Part shown: piece by piece, positions 46,508 to 55,130 of the stretch | Numbering within the stretch: position 1 is the first letter of the stretch | How the letters are laid out: the number at the start of each line of letters is the position of its first letter | From: Duganella levis | GTDB taxonomy: Bacteria > Pseudomonadota > Gammaproteobacteria > Burkholderiales > Burkholderiaceae_D | DNA length: 64,000 nucleotides | NCBI RefSeq assembly: GCF_009857605.1 | Contig: NZ_WWCT01000009.1 | Coordinates: 1-64,000 of the forward strand | Reading direction: 5' to 3' | Translations under genes and position numbers: made by a program | The notes under the pieces: model-generated | Seen by the model: the letters and a program-made list of their open reading frames with translations, nothing else | Told to the model about the DNA's origin: nothing | Database searches by the model: none

Positions 46508-47407
46508 TTGCTGCGTTTAGATGACCTGAATGTATTTGTCCGCACTGCCGACCGTGGCAGCTTGTCGGCCGCCGCTCGTGAACTTGAGATCTCGCCGGCG
46601 CTGGCCAGTGCCGCGCTCAAGCGGCTGGAAGGAGAACTGAAACTGCGCCTGTTCGCCCGCACCACGCGTTCGTTGCGGCTGACAGAGGAGGGTGAGCACT
46701 ATCTGCGCCATGCGAGTGAGGCGCTGCGTGTGCTCAAGGAAGGGCATGACGCCCTGATCCAGGGTAAGGAAATCCTCGGCGGCACGCTGAAAATCTCGAT
46801 GCCGTCCGACCTCGGGCGCAATCTGGTGGTGGGCTGGCTGGATGAATTCCAGGCGCAGTATCCGAAAGTGGTGCTGCAACTGGGCATCAGCGACCGCGTG
46901 TCGGACATGTACCGGCAACCGATCGACATCGCCATCCGCTACGGCAAGCAGGAAGATTCCAGCTTGATCGCCTTGCCGCTGGCGCCGGAAAACCGCCGCG
47001 TGCTGGTGGCCTCGCCCGACTACCTGAAACAGCACGGCAAGCTGAATTCGCTGGATGACCTGGCGCAGCACAACTGCCTGCGCTTCATGCTGGACGACGT
47101 CATCCACGACCGCTGGAGTTTTTACAGCGAACAGCACGCGGCGCCAGACGTGGTGCATGTCAGCGGCAACCGCACGGCCGACGATGCCGACGTGGTGCGG
47201 CGCTGGGCTGTGGCGGGCGTCGGCATCGCCTACAAATCGCGGCTGGACGTCAGCGCCGACATTCGCGCCGGCCGCCTGCAAGTGCTGCTGCCTGATGCGC
47301 TGGGTGAACCGACGCCGCTCAACATGGTCTGCATGCACCGCGCGCAGATCACGCCGACCGTGCTGCAACTGCGCGACTTCCTGCGCGCACAGTGCGAAAA
47401 AGCTTAA
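46508..47407 (+). CDS. LysR-family regulator (divergent from oxidoreductase)
   Basis: 299 residues starting at TTG (46508), with AGGA just upstream. The N-terminal winged helix reads LDDLNVFVRTADRGSLSAAARELEISPALASAALKRLEGEL. The effector domain (ILGGTLKISMPSDLGRNLV; VSGNRTADDADVVRRWAVAG) is like that of the DsdC/AaeR-type LysR group. It shares an AT-rich promoter region of about 100 bases with the quinone oxidoreductase gene, which it probably controls. Confidence 0.9.
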   Translation: MLRLDDLNVFVRTADRGSLSAAARELEISPALASAALKRLEGELKLRLFARTTRSLRLTEEGEHYLRHASEALRVLKEGHDALIQGKEILGGTLKISMPSDLGRNLVVGWLDEFQAQYPKVVLQLGISDRVSDMYRQPIDIAIRYGKQEDSSLIALPLAPENRRVLVASPDYLKQHGKLNSLDDLAQHNCLRFMLDDVIHDRWSFYSEQHAAPDVVHVSGNRTADDADVVRRWAVAGVGIAYKSRLDVSADIRAGRLQVLLPDALGEPTPLNMVCMHRAQITPTVLQLRDFLRAQCEKA

Positions 47408-47493
47408 GACCACCTGAAATTCGCCACCAGTGTGGTTGCACTGCGACAAAATGCGCTTACCATAGCGCTAATAAAAATGATCGGGAGAGAGTT

Positions 47494-48549
47494 ATGACCG
47501 AAACCCAGCGCGATTTCCTCAGCGCCGGTTTTTCGCTGACGCTGATAGCGTTGGCGGCCTTCGTGATGCAGCGCTTCTTCCTGCCGCTGGTATGGGCCGG
47601 CATTCTGTGCGTGGCGACGTGGCCGATGCACGTCTGGCTGCGCACACGCATCCGTCACAACATCCTGTCAGCCGCCTTGCTGACCTTGGTGGTGGCGGCG
47701 ATCTTCATCGTGCCGGCATTGTTGGGCGTGGCACAGGCGGCCCGGCAGGCGCCGGAACTGGCCAACTACATCGTTAGCGCCAATACCGATGGTGTGCCGG
47801 TGCCGGACTTCCTCGCCCACCTGCCGGTGGTCGGCGATTCGATTGCCGAATGGTGGCAGGCGACACTGAGCCAGCCGCATGGCCTGGCGCATTTATTCTC
47901 TGACCGCGAAATCAACGGTTTCCACTCGGCCAGCGACATCATCAAGGTGGCTGGTGTCGGCTTCATGCACCGGCTGGTGGACTTTGGCCTGGCGTTCCTG
48001 TGCCTGTTCTTCTTCTACAAGGACGGCGAGGTGCTGAACCGCCAGATCATGAATATCGGTAGCCGCTGGTTCAGTGAACAGCGTTGGGCACAATACTCGG
48101 AAAAAATCCCGACCGCGATCCGCGCCACTGTCAACGGCCTGGTGCTGGTCGGCCTGGCGGAAGGCGTCTTGATCGGCATTGCCTACTGGCTGGCCGGGCT
48201 GAAGTCCGCCGCGTTGTGGGCTGCGGCGACCGGCATCCTGGCCATCATTCCGTTCGGTGCGCCGATCGCCTTCGTCAGCGCGGCAGCCGTGCTGGCGTTT
48301 GGCGGCGCGCTACCAGCCGCTATTGCCGTAGCAGTGTGGGGCACCGTCGTGCTGTTTGTGGCGGATCACTTTGTACGGCCAGGCATCATCGGCAACGCAA
48401 CGCGCTTGCCGTTCCTGGCTGTACTGTTCGGCATACTGGGCGGGGTCGAAACCCTGGGCCTGGTCGGACTGTTTATCGGTCCGGTGGTGATGGTGCTGTT
48501 TGTAACGTTATGGCACGAGGCGCAAAGCCATCATGCGGATGTCGGCTAG
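47494..48549 (+). CDS. AI-2E family (TqsA/PerM) membrane transporter
   Basis: 351 residues with about eight hydrophobic segments. Landmarks are AFVMQRFFLPLVWAGILCVATWPMHVWL, FGLAFLCLFFFYKDGEVLNRQ and FGILGGVETLGLVGLFIGPVVMVLFVTLW. The family includes permeases and exporters of small molecules; the AI-2 link is by name only for most members. Start at the ATG at 47494 with GGGAGAGA upstream, not the earlier open frame, which overlaps the LysR stop. Confidence 0.9.
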   Translation: MTETQRDFLSAGFSLTLIALAAFVMQRFFLPLVWAGILCVATWPMHVWLRTRIRHNILSAALLTLVVAAIFIVPALLGVAQAARQAPELANYIVSANTDGVPVPDFLAHLPVVGDSIAEWWQATLSQPHGLAHLFSDREINGFHSASDIIKVAGVGFMHRLVDFGLAFLCLFFFYKDGEVLNRQIMNIGSRWFSEQRWAQYSEKIPTAIRATVNGLVLVGLAEGVLIGIAYWLAGLKSAALWAAATGILAIIPFGAPIAFVSAAAVLAFGGALPAAIAVAVWGTVVLFVADHFVRPGIIGNATRLPFLAVLFGILGGVETLGLVGLFIGPVVMVLFVTLWHEAQSHHADVG

Positions 48550-48631
48550 CCAGTTGCCAGACCCAGGTGAGGAGCGCAAGCGAGGCTGCGGCATCTGCCG
48601 GCCTGTCTTGTGCATGGGTAGGGCAACTGGC
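48549..48631. repeat. Long-range inverted repeat, possible structured RNA
   Basis: A 17-base arm at 48549-48565 pairs with 48615-48631 at 15 of 17 positions, enclosing about 50 bases that themselves can fold. It lies between the convergent AI-2E-family and 76-aa genes and could serve as terminator or small RNA. No T tract is visible. Confidence 0.45.
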
Positions 48632-48642
48632 ACCGGCAACCA

Positions 48643-48873
48643 TTAGTGCGCCTTCGACTTCGACAGGATCAGCAGCCAGCGGCGGAACATCAGTACTTCC
48701 AGATGGCCTGCCTGCACGCCGGTATCGCATTCGATAATCGGGTTCACCGCGTAGAAACGCTTGCGGAAGTCACGGCACACCATCATTTCGCGGCGACCCA
48801 TGCGAACCATAAACGAGGTAGGCAGGTATTCCAGACCGAAGCGGGAGCCAAAGCTGCTATTCAGAGTGCTCAT
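48643..48873 (-). CDS. Uncharacterised 76-aa protein under tandem SOS boxes
   Basis: 76 residues; soluble, basic, with a hydrophobic C-terminal helix (LEVLMFRRWLLILSK). AAAGGAACTGTC precedes the ATG. Codon use is typical of well-expressed genes here. No family recognised. Two LexA-type boxes lie 57-95 bases upstream and overlap a plausible promoter (TTTATT, 16 bases, TATTCT on this strand). This suggests a DNA-damage-induced small protein, for instance a division inhibitor or membrane toxin; that is inference from the operator and length. Confidence 0.75.
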   Translation of the reverse strand: MSTLNSSFGSRFGLEYLPTSFMVRMGRREMMVCRDFRKRFYAVNPIIECDTGVQAGHLEVLMFRRWLLILSKSKAH

Positions 48874-48929
48874 GACAGTTCCTTTTTTGTGGGAAGTAGT
48901 GTTTAACGAGGAGTTCAGAATAGCATAAC

Positions 48930-48949
48930 TACTGTATGAATAAACAGGT
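48930..48949. promoter_or_regulatory. LexA (SOS) box 1
   Basis: TACTGTATGAATAAACAGGT matches the CTGT-N8-ACAG consensus exactly, with an AT-rich centre. It abuts box 2 and overlaps the likely promoter of the 76-aa gene. Confidence 0.8.
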
Positions 48950-48968
48950 ACTGTGCAAATAAACAGTA
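48949..48968. promoter_or_regulatory. LexA (SOS) box 2
   Basis: TACTGTGCAAATAAACAGTA matches the E. coli consensus at both half-sites (TACTGT/ACAGTA). It shares one base with box 1, giving a 19-base period. Confidence 0.82.
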
Positions 48969-49041
48969 AATTCGTTATTTTGTGATTTTTACGCCAACTT
49001 CATCGGCGACCAGGCGGGGAGGACCAACTATTAGCAAACTC

Positions 49042-49728
49042 ATGAGTTTCGTCGAGGCAAGACTGTCTCCGGGCGGCGAATTCGGCCTACATTTAACCGT
49101 CGGCATGGCGCTGCTGCTGGCTTCCGGGCTGGTTTTCCATGAACTGGCGGAGGCCGTGATGGGGCAGGCCGCCATCACGGTATTGGACTTGCAGGTGGCG
49201 CATTGGTTCAATGCACACGCCGTTGAACCGCTGACCAGCCTGATGGTTGGCGTCTCGGCCATGCATTCGGTGGCCGGCATGGTGCTGCTGTTTTGTCTGC
49301 TGGCCGGGTATCTGTGGCGGCAGCAGGCACGTTACTGGCTGCTGGCGCTGGCGTTCGCGGTGCCGGGCGGGATGGTGCTGAATGTGGCGCTGAAATTTTT
49401 CTTCCGCCGCGCTCGGCCGGTGTTTGAAGATCCGCTGGTGACACTGACCACCTACAGCTTCCCCAGCGGCCATACCACCGCCGCCACCTGCTTCTACGGC
49501 CTGTTGGTCAGCTACCTGGTCATCGCGCGGCCGGCGTGGAGTGTGCGTGTGGGAACAGTCGCCTTCTGCCTGACAATGGTATTGTTGGTAGCATTCAGCC
49601 GTGTGTATCTGGGCGCGCACTATCTCAGCGACGTGCTGGCGGCCATGGCCGAAAGCGTCGCGTGGCTGGCGGTGTGCATCACGGCGATCTCCACGCTGCG
49701 CCGTCGACGCGAGGGTAAAACGGTATAA
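49042..49728 (+). CDS. PAP2-family phosphatase (membrane)
   Basis: 228 residues from the ATG used here. There are about six hydrophobic segments. The three PAP2 motifs are visible: KFFFRRARP, then YSFPSGHTTA, then SRVYLGAHYLSD. It probably dephosphorylates a membrane lipid such as phosphatidic acid or undecaprenyl pyrophosphate. The start is uncertain: the strong GGGGAGGA at 49016-49023 lies 18 bases before this ATG but 6 bases before an in-frame ATT at 49030, and a GTG at 48982 is also possible. It begins an operon with a lipid kinase. Confidence 0.85.
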   Translation: MSFVEARLSPGGEFGLHLTVGMALLLASGLVFHELAEAVMGQAAITVLDLQVAHWFNAHAVEPLTSLMVGVSAMHSVAGMVLLFCLLAGYLWRQQARYWLLALAFAVPGGMVLNVALKFFFRRARPVFEDPLVTLTTYSFPSGHTTAATCFYGLLVSYLVIARPAWSVRVGTVAFCLTMVLLVAFSRVYLGAHYLSDVLAAMAESVAWLAVCITAISTLRRRREGKTV

Positions 49729-49733
49729 ATAAT

Positions 49734-50624
49734 ATGGATAAAATCGTCGTCATTGTTAATGCGGGTGCAGGACTGGGCTACTGTGGCGGCTGGACTGCCG
49801 CGCTGGAAGAAAAGTTCCGCAGCCAGGGTGTCGAGCCTGACATCACGCTGGCCAAGAGCGGCGACGAAATGATCGCGCGCGCCGAACGCGCGGTGAAAGA
49901 AGGCGCGCCGGTGGTGGTAGCTGGCGGCGGCGATGGCACCATCAATGCCGTGGCCTCGGTGCTGGCCGGCACAGAAACGCGGCTGGGCGTGCTGCCGCTA
50001 GGCACACTGAACCACTTCGCCAAGGATCTGAAGATTCCGCTGGAACTGGACGAGGCGGTCGCCAACGTGGTACACGGCAAGCCCGGCAAGGTCGATGTGG
50101 GCGAAGTCAACGGCCGCATCTTCCTCAACAACTCCAGCCTCGGCATCTATCCCGATATCGTGCGCGACCGCGAGCAGCAGCAAAAGCATCTGGGACGCGG
50201 CAAATGGCCGGCTTTCGGCCGCGCCTTGTTTGCCGCGCTGCGGCGCTTCCCCTTCCTGAGTGTGCGGCTGAAGATCAACGGCGACGAGCATCTGCGCCGC
50301 ACACCCTTTGTTTTCATCGGCAATAACGAATACCTGCAAGGATTGACGCTGGGCGCGCGCGAGCGGCTTGATAGCGGCAAACTGTGTCTGTACGTGGCGC
50401 AGAAACCCACTCGGCTCGGCCTGCTGCGCTATGCGGCGCATGCGCTATTCGGCAAGTTGCAGGAGGCACGCGATTTCGATGTATTGTCGGCGTCGTCGCT
50501 GGAAATCGAAACCCGCCACCATCACCTGCGGGTGGCTACCGACGGCGAGGTGACGCTGATGAAACCGCCACTATGCTACCGCTCGCGCGCTGCGGCGCTG
50601 TCTGTCATCGTCCCGGCCGTCTAG
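49734..50624 (+). CDS. Diacylglycerol-kinase family lipid kinase (YegS-like)
   Basis: 296 residues. N-terminal VVIVNAGAGLG, the glycine-rich nucleotide loop VVAGGGDGTINAVASVL and PLGTLNHFAKDL are the DAGK catalytic signatures. It phosphorylates diacylglycerol, sphingoid-like or related lipids. It starts 5 bases after the PAP2 stop, and the metallophosphoesterase gene follows 9 bases later. A kinase and phosphatase of membrane lipids in one operon suggest a phospholipid recycling function. Confidence 0.92.
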   Translation: MDKIVVIVNAGAGLGYCGGWTAALEEKFRSQGVEPDITLAKSGDEMIARAERAVKEGAPVVVAGGGDGTINAVASVLAGTETRLGVLPLGTLNHFAKDLKIPLELDEAVANVVHGKPGKVDVGEVNGRIFLNNSSLGIYPDIVRDREQQQKHLGRGKWPAFGRALFAALRRFPFLSVRLKINGDEHLRRTPFVFIGNNEYLQGLTLGARERLDSGKLCLYVAQKPTRLGLLRYAAHALFGKLQEARDFDVLSASSLEIETRHHHLRVATDGEVTLMKPPLCYRSRAAALSVIVPAV

Positions 50625-50633
50625 GAGAAGCGC

Positions 50634-51452
50634 ATGCGCACCATCGTCCATTTATCCGATCTGCATTTTGGCCGCGTCGATCAGGATTTGCTGCGGCCGT
50701 TGCAGGAACTGGTGGTCAAGCTGGCGCCGGACGTGGTGGTGGTATCGGGCGACCTGACCCAGCGCGCCAAGACCGAAGAATTCAAGGCCGCGCGCGCGTG
50801 GCTGGATACCTTGCCGGGGCCGCAGATTGTGGTGCCGGGCAATCACGACATCCCGCTGTACAACGTTGCCAGTCGCTTCCTGACGCCGCTGCGCAAATAC
50901 CTGCGCTACGTCACGCTCGACCTGGCGCCGGAATATGTGGATGACGAAATCGCCGTGCTCGGCATCAATACCGCGCGCTCACTGACCTTCAAGGATGGCC
51001 GCGTCAACAAGGAACAGCTGGTGCAGATGCGCCAGCGCATGCAGGCGGTTGGGCCGGAGCATACGCGCATCATCGTCACCCATCATCCCTTCGATTTGCC
51101 GGACACATTCGACAAGGACGACCTGGTCAACCGCGCGCCGATGGCGATGCAGGCGTTTGCCGAATGCGGCGTCGATGTGCTGCTGGCCGGTCACCTGCAT
51201 TCCAGCCACGCCGGCAACAGCGCGCAGCGCTACAAGATCAGCGGCTACGCGGCGCTGGTGGTGCAGGCCGGCACGGCGACGTCGACCCGTGGACGCGGCG
51301 AATCGAATTCCTTCAACGTGCTGCGGGTGGCGCCGGACGATGTACAGGTCGAGCGTTACAGCTGGGTGGAAGGTACCGCCAGCTTCGAACCGGTGCACAC
51401 CGAATGCTTCCGCCGCAACGGCGACGTCTGGGCGATGGCCGCCGAATCCTAA
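50634..51452 (+). CDS. Metallophosphoesterase, Icc/CpdA-like
   Basis: 272 residues. All binuclear-metal motifs are visible: HLSDLHFGR (D-x-H), SGDLTQRA (GD), PGNHDIP (GNHD), TVTHHPF-type HH in VTHHPFDLPD and GHLHSSH (GHxH). This is the calcineurin-like fold used by cAMP and lipid-linked phosphodiesterases. It is the third gene of the lipid operon, so a phospholipid headgroup phosphodiesterase role is plausible (inference). Confidence 0.9.
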   Translation: MRTIVHLSDLHFGRVDQDLLRPLQELVVKLAPDVVVVSGDLTQRAKTEEFKAARAWLDTLPGPQIVVPGNHDIPLYNVASRFLTPLRKYLRYVTLDLAPEYVDDEIAVLGINTARSLTFKDGRVNKEQLVQMRQRMQAVGPEHTRIIVTHHPFDLPDTFDKDDLVNRAPMAMQAFAECGVDVLLAGHLHSSHAGNSAQRYKISGYAALVVQAGTATSTRGRGESNSFNVLRVAPDDVQVERYSWVEGTASFEPVHTECFRRNGDVWAMAAES

Positions 51453-51463
51453 ATCCGCTAAAT

Positions 51464-51523
51464 CCGGGGTCAGTTCTGCCAAATGTACATGAGCTCGTGT
51501 GCATTTGGCAGAACTGACCCCGG
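51464..51523. repeat. 60-bp near-perfect palindrome (REP-like)
   Basis: Arms 51464-51485 and 51502-51523 are exact 22-bp inverted repeats (CCGGGGTCAGTTCTGCC...), and the 16-base centre pairs further around GAGCTC. It lies between convergent stop codons (11 bases from one, 4 from the other). No T tract is present on either strand, so it is more like a REP/BIME-type repeat than a standard terminator. Confidence 0.85.
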
Positions 51524-51527
51524 GTTA

Positions 51528-52919
51528 TTAGAGCCAGTAGTCCATAAAGCGCGCCGCCCATTCTTTCATGCGGTTGGCCCATGGGCGGTGGCGCCATTGT
51601 TCCAGCGTGATCAGGTTGGAATCGCGCATGTCTTCCTGGAAGGCTTTTTCCATTTCGGTGCCGAACGGTTCGCCCATGACGATCACGTTCAGCTCGCTGT
51701 TGTGCAGGAAGCTGCGGGTGTCGATATTGGTCGAGCCGACCGTCGACCAGTTGCCGTCAATCACGGCGGTCTTGGCGTGCAATACCGCCAGTTTGAGCTG
51801 GTAGATTTTCACGCCGGCCGCCAGCAGGTCGTCATAGAAGGCGTGGCCGGCATAGAACACCAGCCCGCTATCCGAGACGCCCGGCAGCACGATCTTGACG
51901 TCTACGCCGCGCTTGGCGGCGGCAATCAGCGCATCCACCGTCTGCCGGTCCGGCACAAAATAGGCCGAGGTGATGTGGATCGATTTCTTGGCTTCCTGGA
52001 ATGCCAGCGCGTAAGCCTTGTAGATTTCAAACTGTCCGCCCGGATCGCTGCCCAGCACGCGCACCACCTTGTCGCCGGCAATTACCGGCTTGGGAAAGTA
52101 GTCGGCCTCGCGCAGATCATCCTTGTCCTGCGACGCCCACTGGCGCACGAACAGCCACTGGAACGCCTGCACCGCCGGCCCTTCAACCTTGATGTGGGTG
52201 TCGCGCCAGCCTACATCCTTCTTGCTGGTGGGCTTGGAGGCTGAGCGGAACAGTGAACTCTTGGCATAGGTGGCGCTGATGTTGATGCCGCCAGTAAAAG
52301 CGATCTTGCCGTCGACGATCAGCACCTTGCGGTGATCGCGGTTGTTGAGCTTCCAGTCATTGCCGCTGACCTTGGCCGGATTGACCGGATTGAATTCGAT
52401 CAGCTTGATGCCGGCATCGCGCATGCGCTTGAAGAACTCGGCCGGCACGCCGATGGTGCCGACGCTGTCATACAGGATATTCACGGTCACGCCTTGCTGC
52501 TGTCGTTCGATCAGCGCGTCGGCAAACTTTAGCCCCAGTTCGTCCTGGTCGAAGATATAGGTTTCCAGGTTGATGTTGTTGCGCGCCTGGGTAATAGCCT
52601 TCAGCATTTCCGCCATGGTCTGCGGACCGTCGAACAGCAGGGTGGTCTTGTTGCCGGCGATCAGCGGCACGCCGGTCGCTGCTTCTTCCAGCGACGCCTG
52701 CTGCTGCAAGTCCAGCGAGCCCTTGGCCCAGCGCTTGGCCAACAGCGCCTTGCTGCGCGCGTCGCTCAGTTCGCCGTTCGGACCCTTGACGGTGGGCGTG
52801 GCGCCTGGTTCCAGCTTGTCGCCCAGCGCCGTCACATTTGGCAGGGATGCGCACGCGCCCAGCAAACCCCAGCACATCAAGCCGAGGGGAATCCAGAAAC
52901 GCATGCGCAAGACTTTCAT
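51528..52919 (-). CDS. Phospholipase D-family protein, cardiolipin-synthase-like lipoprotein
   Basis: 463 residues. A lipoprotein leader (MKVLRMRFWIPLGLMCWGLLGAC) precedes two HKD active sites: NNRDHRKVLIVDGKIAFTGG and LHAKTAVIDGNWSTVGSTN. The pairing and spacing fit ClsC/ClsB-type cardiolipin synthases. It acts on phospholipids at the envelope. The ATG lies 2 bases after the stop of the upstream Gcr-type membrane protein gene, with AAGG before it. It faces the PAP2/kinase/phosphoesterase operon. Confidence 0.92.
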   Translation of the reverse strand: MKVLRMRFWIPLGLMCWGLLGACASLPNVTALGDKLEPGATPTVKGPNGELSDARSKALLAKRWAKGSLDLQQQASLEEAATGVPLIAGNKTTLLFDGPQTMAEMLKAITQARNNINLETYIFDQDELGLKFADALIERQQQGVTVNILYDSVGTIGVPAEFFKRMRDAGIKLIEFNPVNPAKVSGNDWKLNNRDHRKVLIVDGKIAFTGGINISATYAKSSLFRSASKPTSKKDVGWRDTHIKVEGPAVQAFQWLFVRQWASQDKDDLREADYFPKPVIAGDKVVRVLGSDPGGQFEIYKAYALAFQEAKKSIHITSAYFVPDRQTVDALIAAAKRGVDVKIVLPGVSDSGLVFYAGHAFYDDLLAAGVKIYQLKLAVLHAKTAVIDGNWSTVGSTNIDTRSFLHNSELNVIVMGEPFGTEMEKAFQEDMRDSNLITLEQWRHRPWANRMKEWAARFMDYWL

Positions 52920-52921
52920 TG

Positions 52922-54955
52922 TCAGCCTTTGTCGATTAATTTAGTGTCATCGGAACCGCCAAACAGGAAACTGATCGGCCCGGCGCGGAAGCGCCGTCCC
53001 AGTGCCTTCATCAACTGCCAGCCCTGCTTGAAACGTACCTGGCGCGACCGCAGTGCGACCCACAGCGCCAGGCCAAAGCTGACCAGCAGATTGACTGTCC
53101 CGATGGAAAGGAAACCTGCCACCGAGGTCACAACCAGTTCCCAGCTGACATTGTGATCGAGTCCAACAATTGCTGTCGCAAAGTTGGCCGAGGAGAACGT
53201 AATGTGCCGGATGTCCAGTGGTATGCCCAGCACGAAGCCAAGGAAAGGCATCACGCCGAGCAGGATGCCGAAGCAGAAATTACCCATCAGTCCGCCCAGG
53301 TTGTTCTCCAGGTAGACGCCCAATCGTTCCAGCCGTTCCTGGCCCAGCAGCCAGCGCAGGCCGCGCAGTTGCGCGATGCGCTGTGCCCAGCGGGTGTACA
53401 GCGCCTTGTTGTCGTAGTAGCCCGAGATCAGGCCGGCCACGAACAGGCAGACGCCGGCGATCGCCGCGTAGATCAGCGTCGGCGCGTGGATCGGGTCGAT
53501 ATCCTGCAACAGGTGCATGGCCTTGTCCGGCGTCACCAGATGATGACCGGTCATATACGGCCACGCCATGGCGATCAGCCACGCGGTCGGAATGCAAATT
53601 GCCAGGTTGCCCAACACCGCCATGTTCTGCGTGCGAATCACCTTGGCGCACAGCTCGGCCATGCTGTCGATGTCGATGTTGCGGCCGTCCTTGCTGTGCA
53701 GGCCGGAGGCGATGCGCGATGCCGTCATGGCCGGCTGCTTGGTCGCCACCGTGAAGTGCAGCAGGTGGATCAGCACGAAGCCCAGCGAGTAGTTCATGCT
53801 GAACAGGAAGGTCTCCACCAGTGGCGCGGCGCGCAGGTAGGACATCAGGATCTTGAACAGCGCCATGAAGCCGATGATCAGGCCGGCGCCGGCCGACGAG
53901 ACGAACATGCCGCCCAGCTCGCGCCGCGTGTCGGCCACGTAGTGTTCGCCGGTATGGCTGGCGTTTTCGGTGACGTTGCGCGCCAGCAGGTTGATGTTAT
54001 CGCGCAGCAGGTCGCGCACCATGTATTTGTTGTTGTGCGCGTCGATCAGTTCGCGCGCCAGCGCGATCGCGGCCAGTCGGCGCGCGTTGTCCTGTTCTTC
54101 GCCGAGCTGGTGCACGTCCACCAGGAACAGCAGCTTGCGCATGCGGTCCAGGCTTTGCGTCAGCGACACCAGCAAGTAGGTGAGGGCGATGCTGGTGCCC
54201 TGGCTCAGCGCTTTCTTGCGGATCTTGCCGATCACGGTGTCGCATTGGTCGAGCATCACCAGCAGGTGGCGGGCGTCGTCGATGTCGACTTCCTGGCCGG
54301 CCAGCTTGCGGTGATAGGCGTCCAGATAGGCGTTGACTTCGAAGTTCTGCACCATGAATGGTGATTCGTAAGTCTCCATCTCGGTGTGGAAGTTGGTCAG
54401 GCGCGGCTCCAGGCCGATTGCGCAGACGCGGTAGGACAGCGTGCGGATCGCGTCCAGCAGGCCTGGCAGCATGATGTTGCTGAGGTGTGGCTGGCCGGCG
54501 TCTTCCGACCTGGCGCTGGCGCGCTGTTCGGCGTTGATCACCACATCGATCAGTTGCAGCCAGTCGTCTGCCGGCACGGCGGCCATCCAGATGTGGTCGG
54601 TGCGCTTGTAGGCGATCTGGTCGACCGCCTCGCTCAGGTAATCGTTGCCCAGTGCGGGCGGCAGCATGCGGTAGGCGATGCGGGTCTTCAATTCGCTGAA
54701 GAAGCCGTCGTTGGACAGCACGCCGATCTCGGTGTACAGGCTGGCGTGGCGGCGCGCGGCCAGCAGGTTGCGCAGGTAGTTGCGCAGCGCGATGGCTTGC
54801 GCGGGATTGCCTTTGAGTAGTTGGCACAGGGTGCGCACGTTGGCCGTGGCGCGGACGCCATCGGTGGCGCGCTTGGGACGCAGTGTGTCAAACAGCGCGA
54901 CCAGTGGGCCGATGTCATTGCTGTCTGCGTCGATGCGTTCCAGTAGTTCGAGCAT
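52922..54955 (-). CDS. Gcr-type 'site-specific recombinase' family membrane protein
   Basis: 677 residues. Start chosen at the ATG ending at 54955, with ACGAGG 8 bases upstream; the open frame runs 38 codons further. The N-terminal two thirds are soluble and helical. The last third has several hydrophobic segments (AGLIIGFMALFKILMSYL; LIYAAIAGVCLFVAGLISGYY; FGILLGVMPFLGFVLGIPLD). The family is annotated as a site-specific recombinase, but I see no integrase or resolvase catalytic residues. It is coupled to a cardiolipin-synthase-like gene 2 bases downstream, so a membrane role is more likely. Confidence 0.85.
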   Translation of the reverse strand: MLELLERIDADSNDIGPLVALFDTLRPKRATDGVRATANVRTLCQLLKGNPAQAIALRNYLRNLLAARRHASLYTEIGVLSNDGFFSELKTRIAYRMLPPALGNDYLSEAVDQIAYKRTDHIWMAAVPADDWLQLIDVVINAEQRASARSEDAGQPHLSNIMLPGLLDAIRTLSYRVCAIGLEPRLTNFHTEMETYESPFMVQNFEVNAYLDAYHRKLAGQEVDIDDARHLLVMLDQCDTVIGKIRKKALSQGTSIALTYLLVSLTQSLDRMRKLLFLVDVHQLGEEQDNARRLAAIALARELIDAHNNKYMVRDLLRDNINLLARNVTENASHTGEHYVADTRRELGGMFVSSAGAGLIIGFMALFKILMSYLRAAPLVETFLFSMNYSLGFVLIHLLHFTVATKQPAMTASRIASGLHSKDGRNIDIDSMAELCAKVIRTQNMAVLGNLAICIPTAWLIAMAWPYMTGHHLVTPDKAMHLLQDIDPIHAPTLIYAAIAGVCLFVAGLISGYYDNKALYTRWAQRIAQLRGLRWLLGQERLERLGVYLENNLGGLMGNFCFGILLGVMPFLGFVLGIPLDIRHITFSSANFATAIVGLDHNVSWELVVTSVAGFLSIGTVNLLVSFGLALWVALRSRQVRFKQGWQLMKALGRRFRAGPISFLFGGSDDTKLIDKG

Positions 54956-55130
54956 GGAGATAGCCTCGTCAGATAAAACAGCAGTATAACGGCAGCGTCG
55001 CCCCATGTATGTACGCCAACGAACATAGGTTTCCGCGACGAAATACAACTGCTGCGTGGTGATGCGCACAGAAGGGAGCAGGGGCGGCGACTACACTGGG
55101 TCTTAACAACTTCCCCATTTTTGGCCGATT

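Noticed and set aside
52922..54955. Integrase or recombinase marking a mobile element
   Set aside because: The family name is misleading; no tyrosine- or serine-recombinase residues and several membrane segments are seen.
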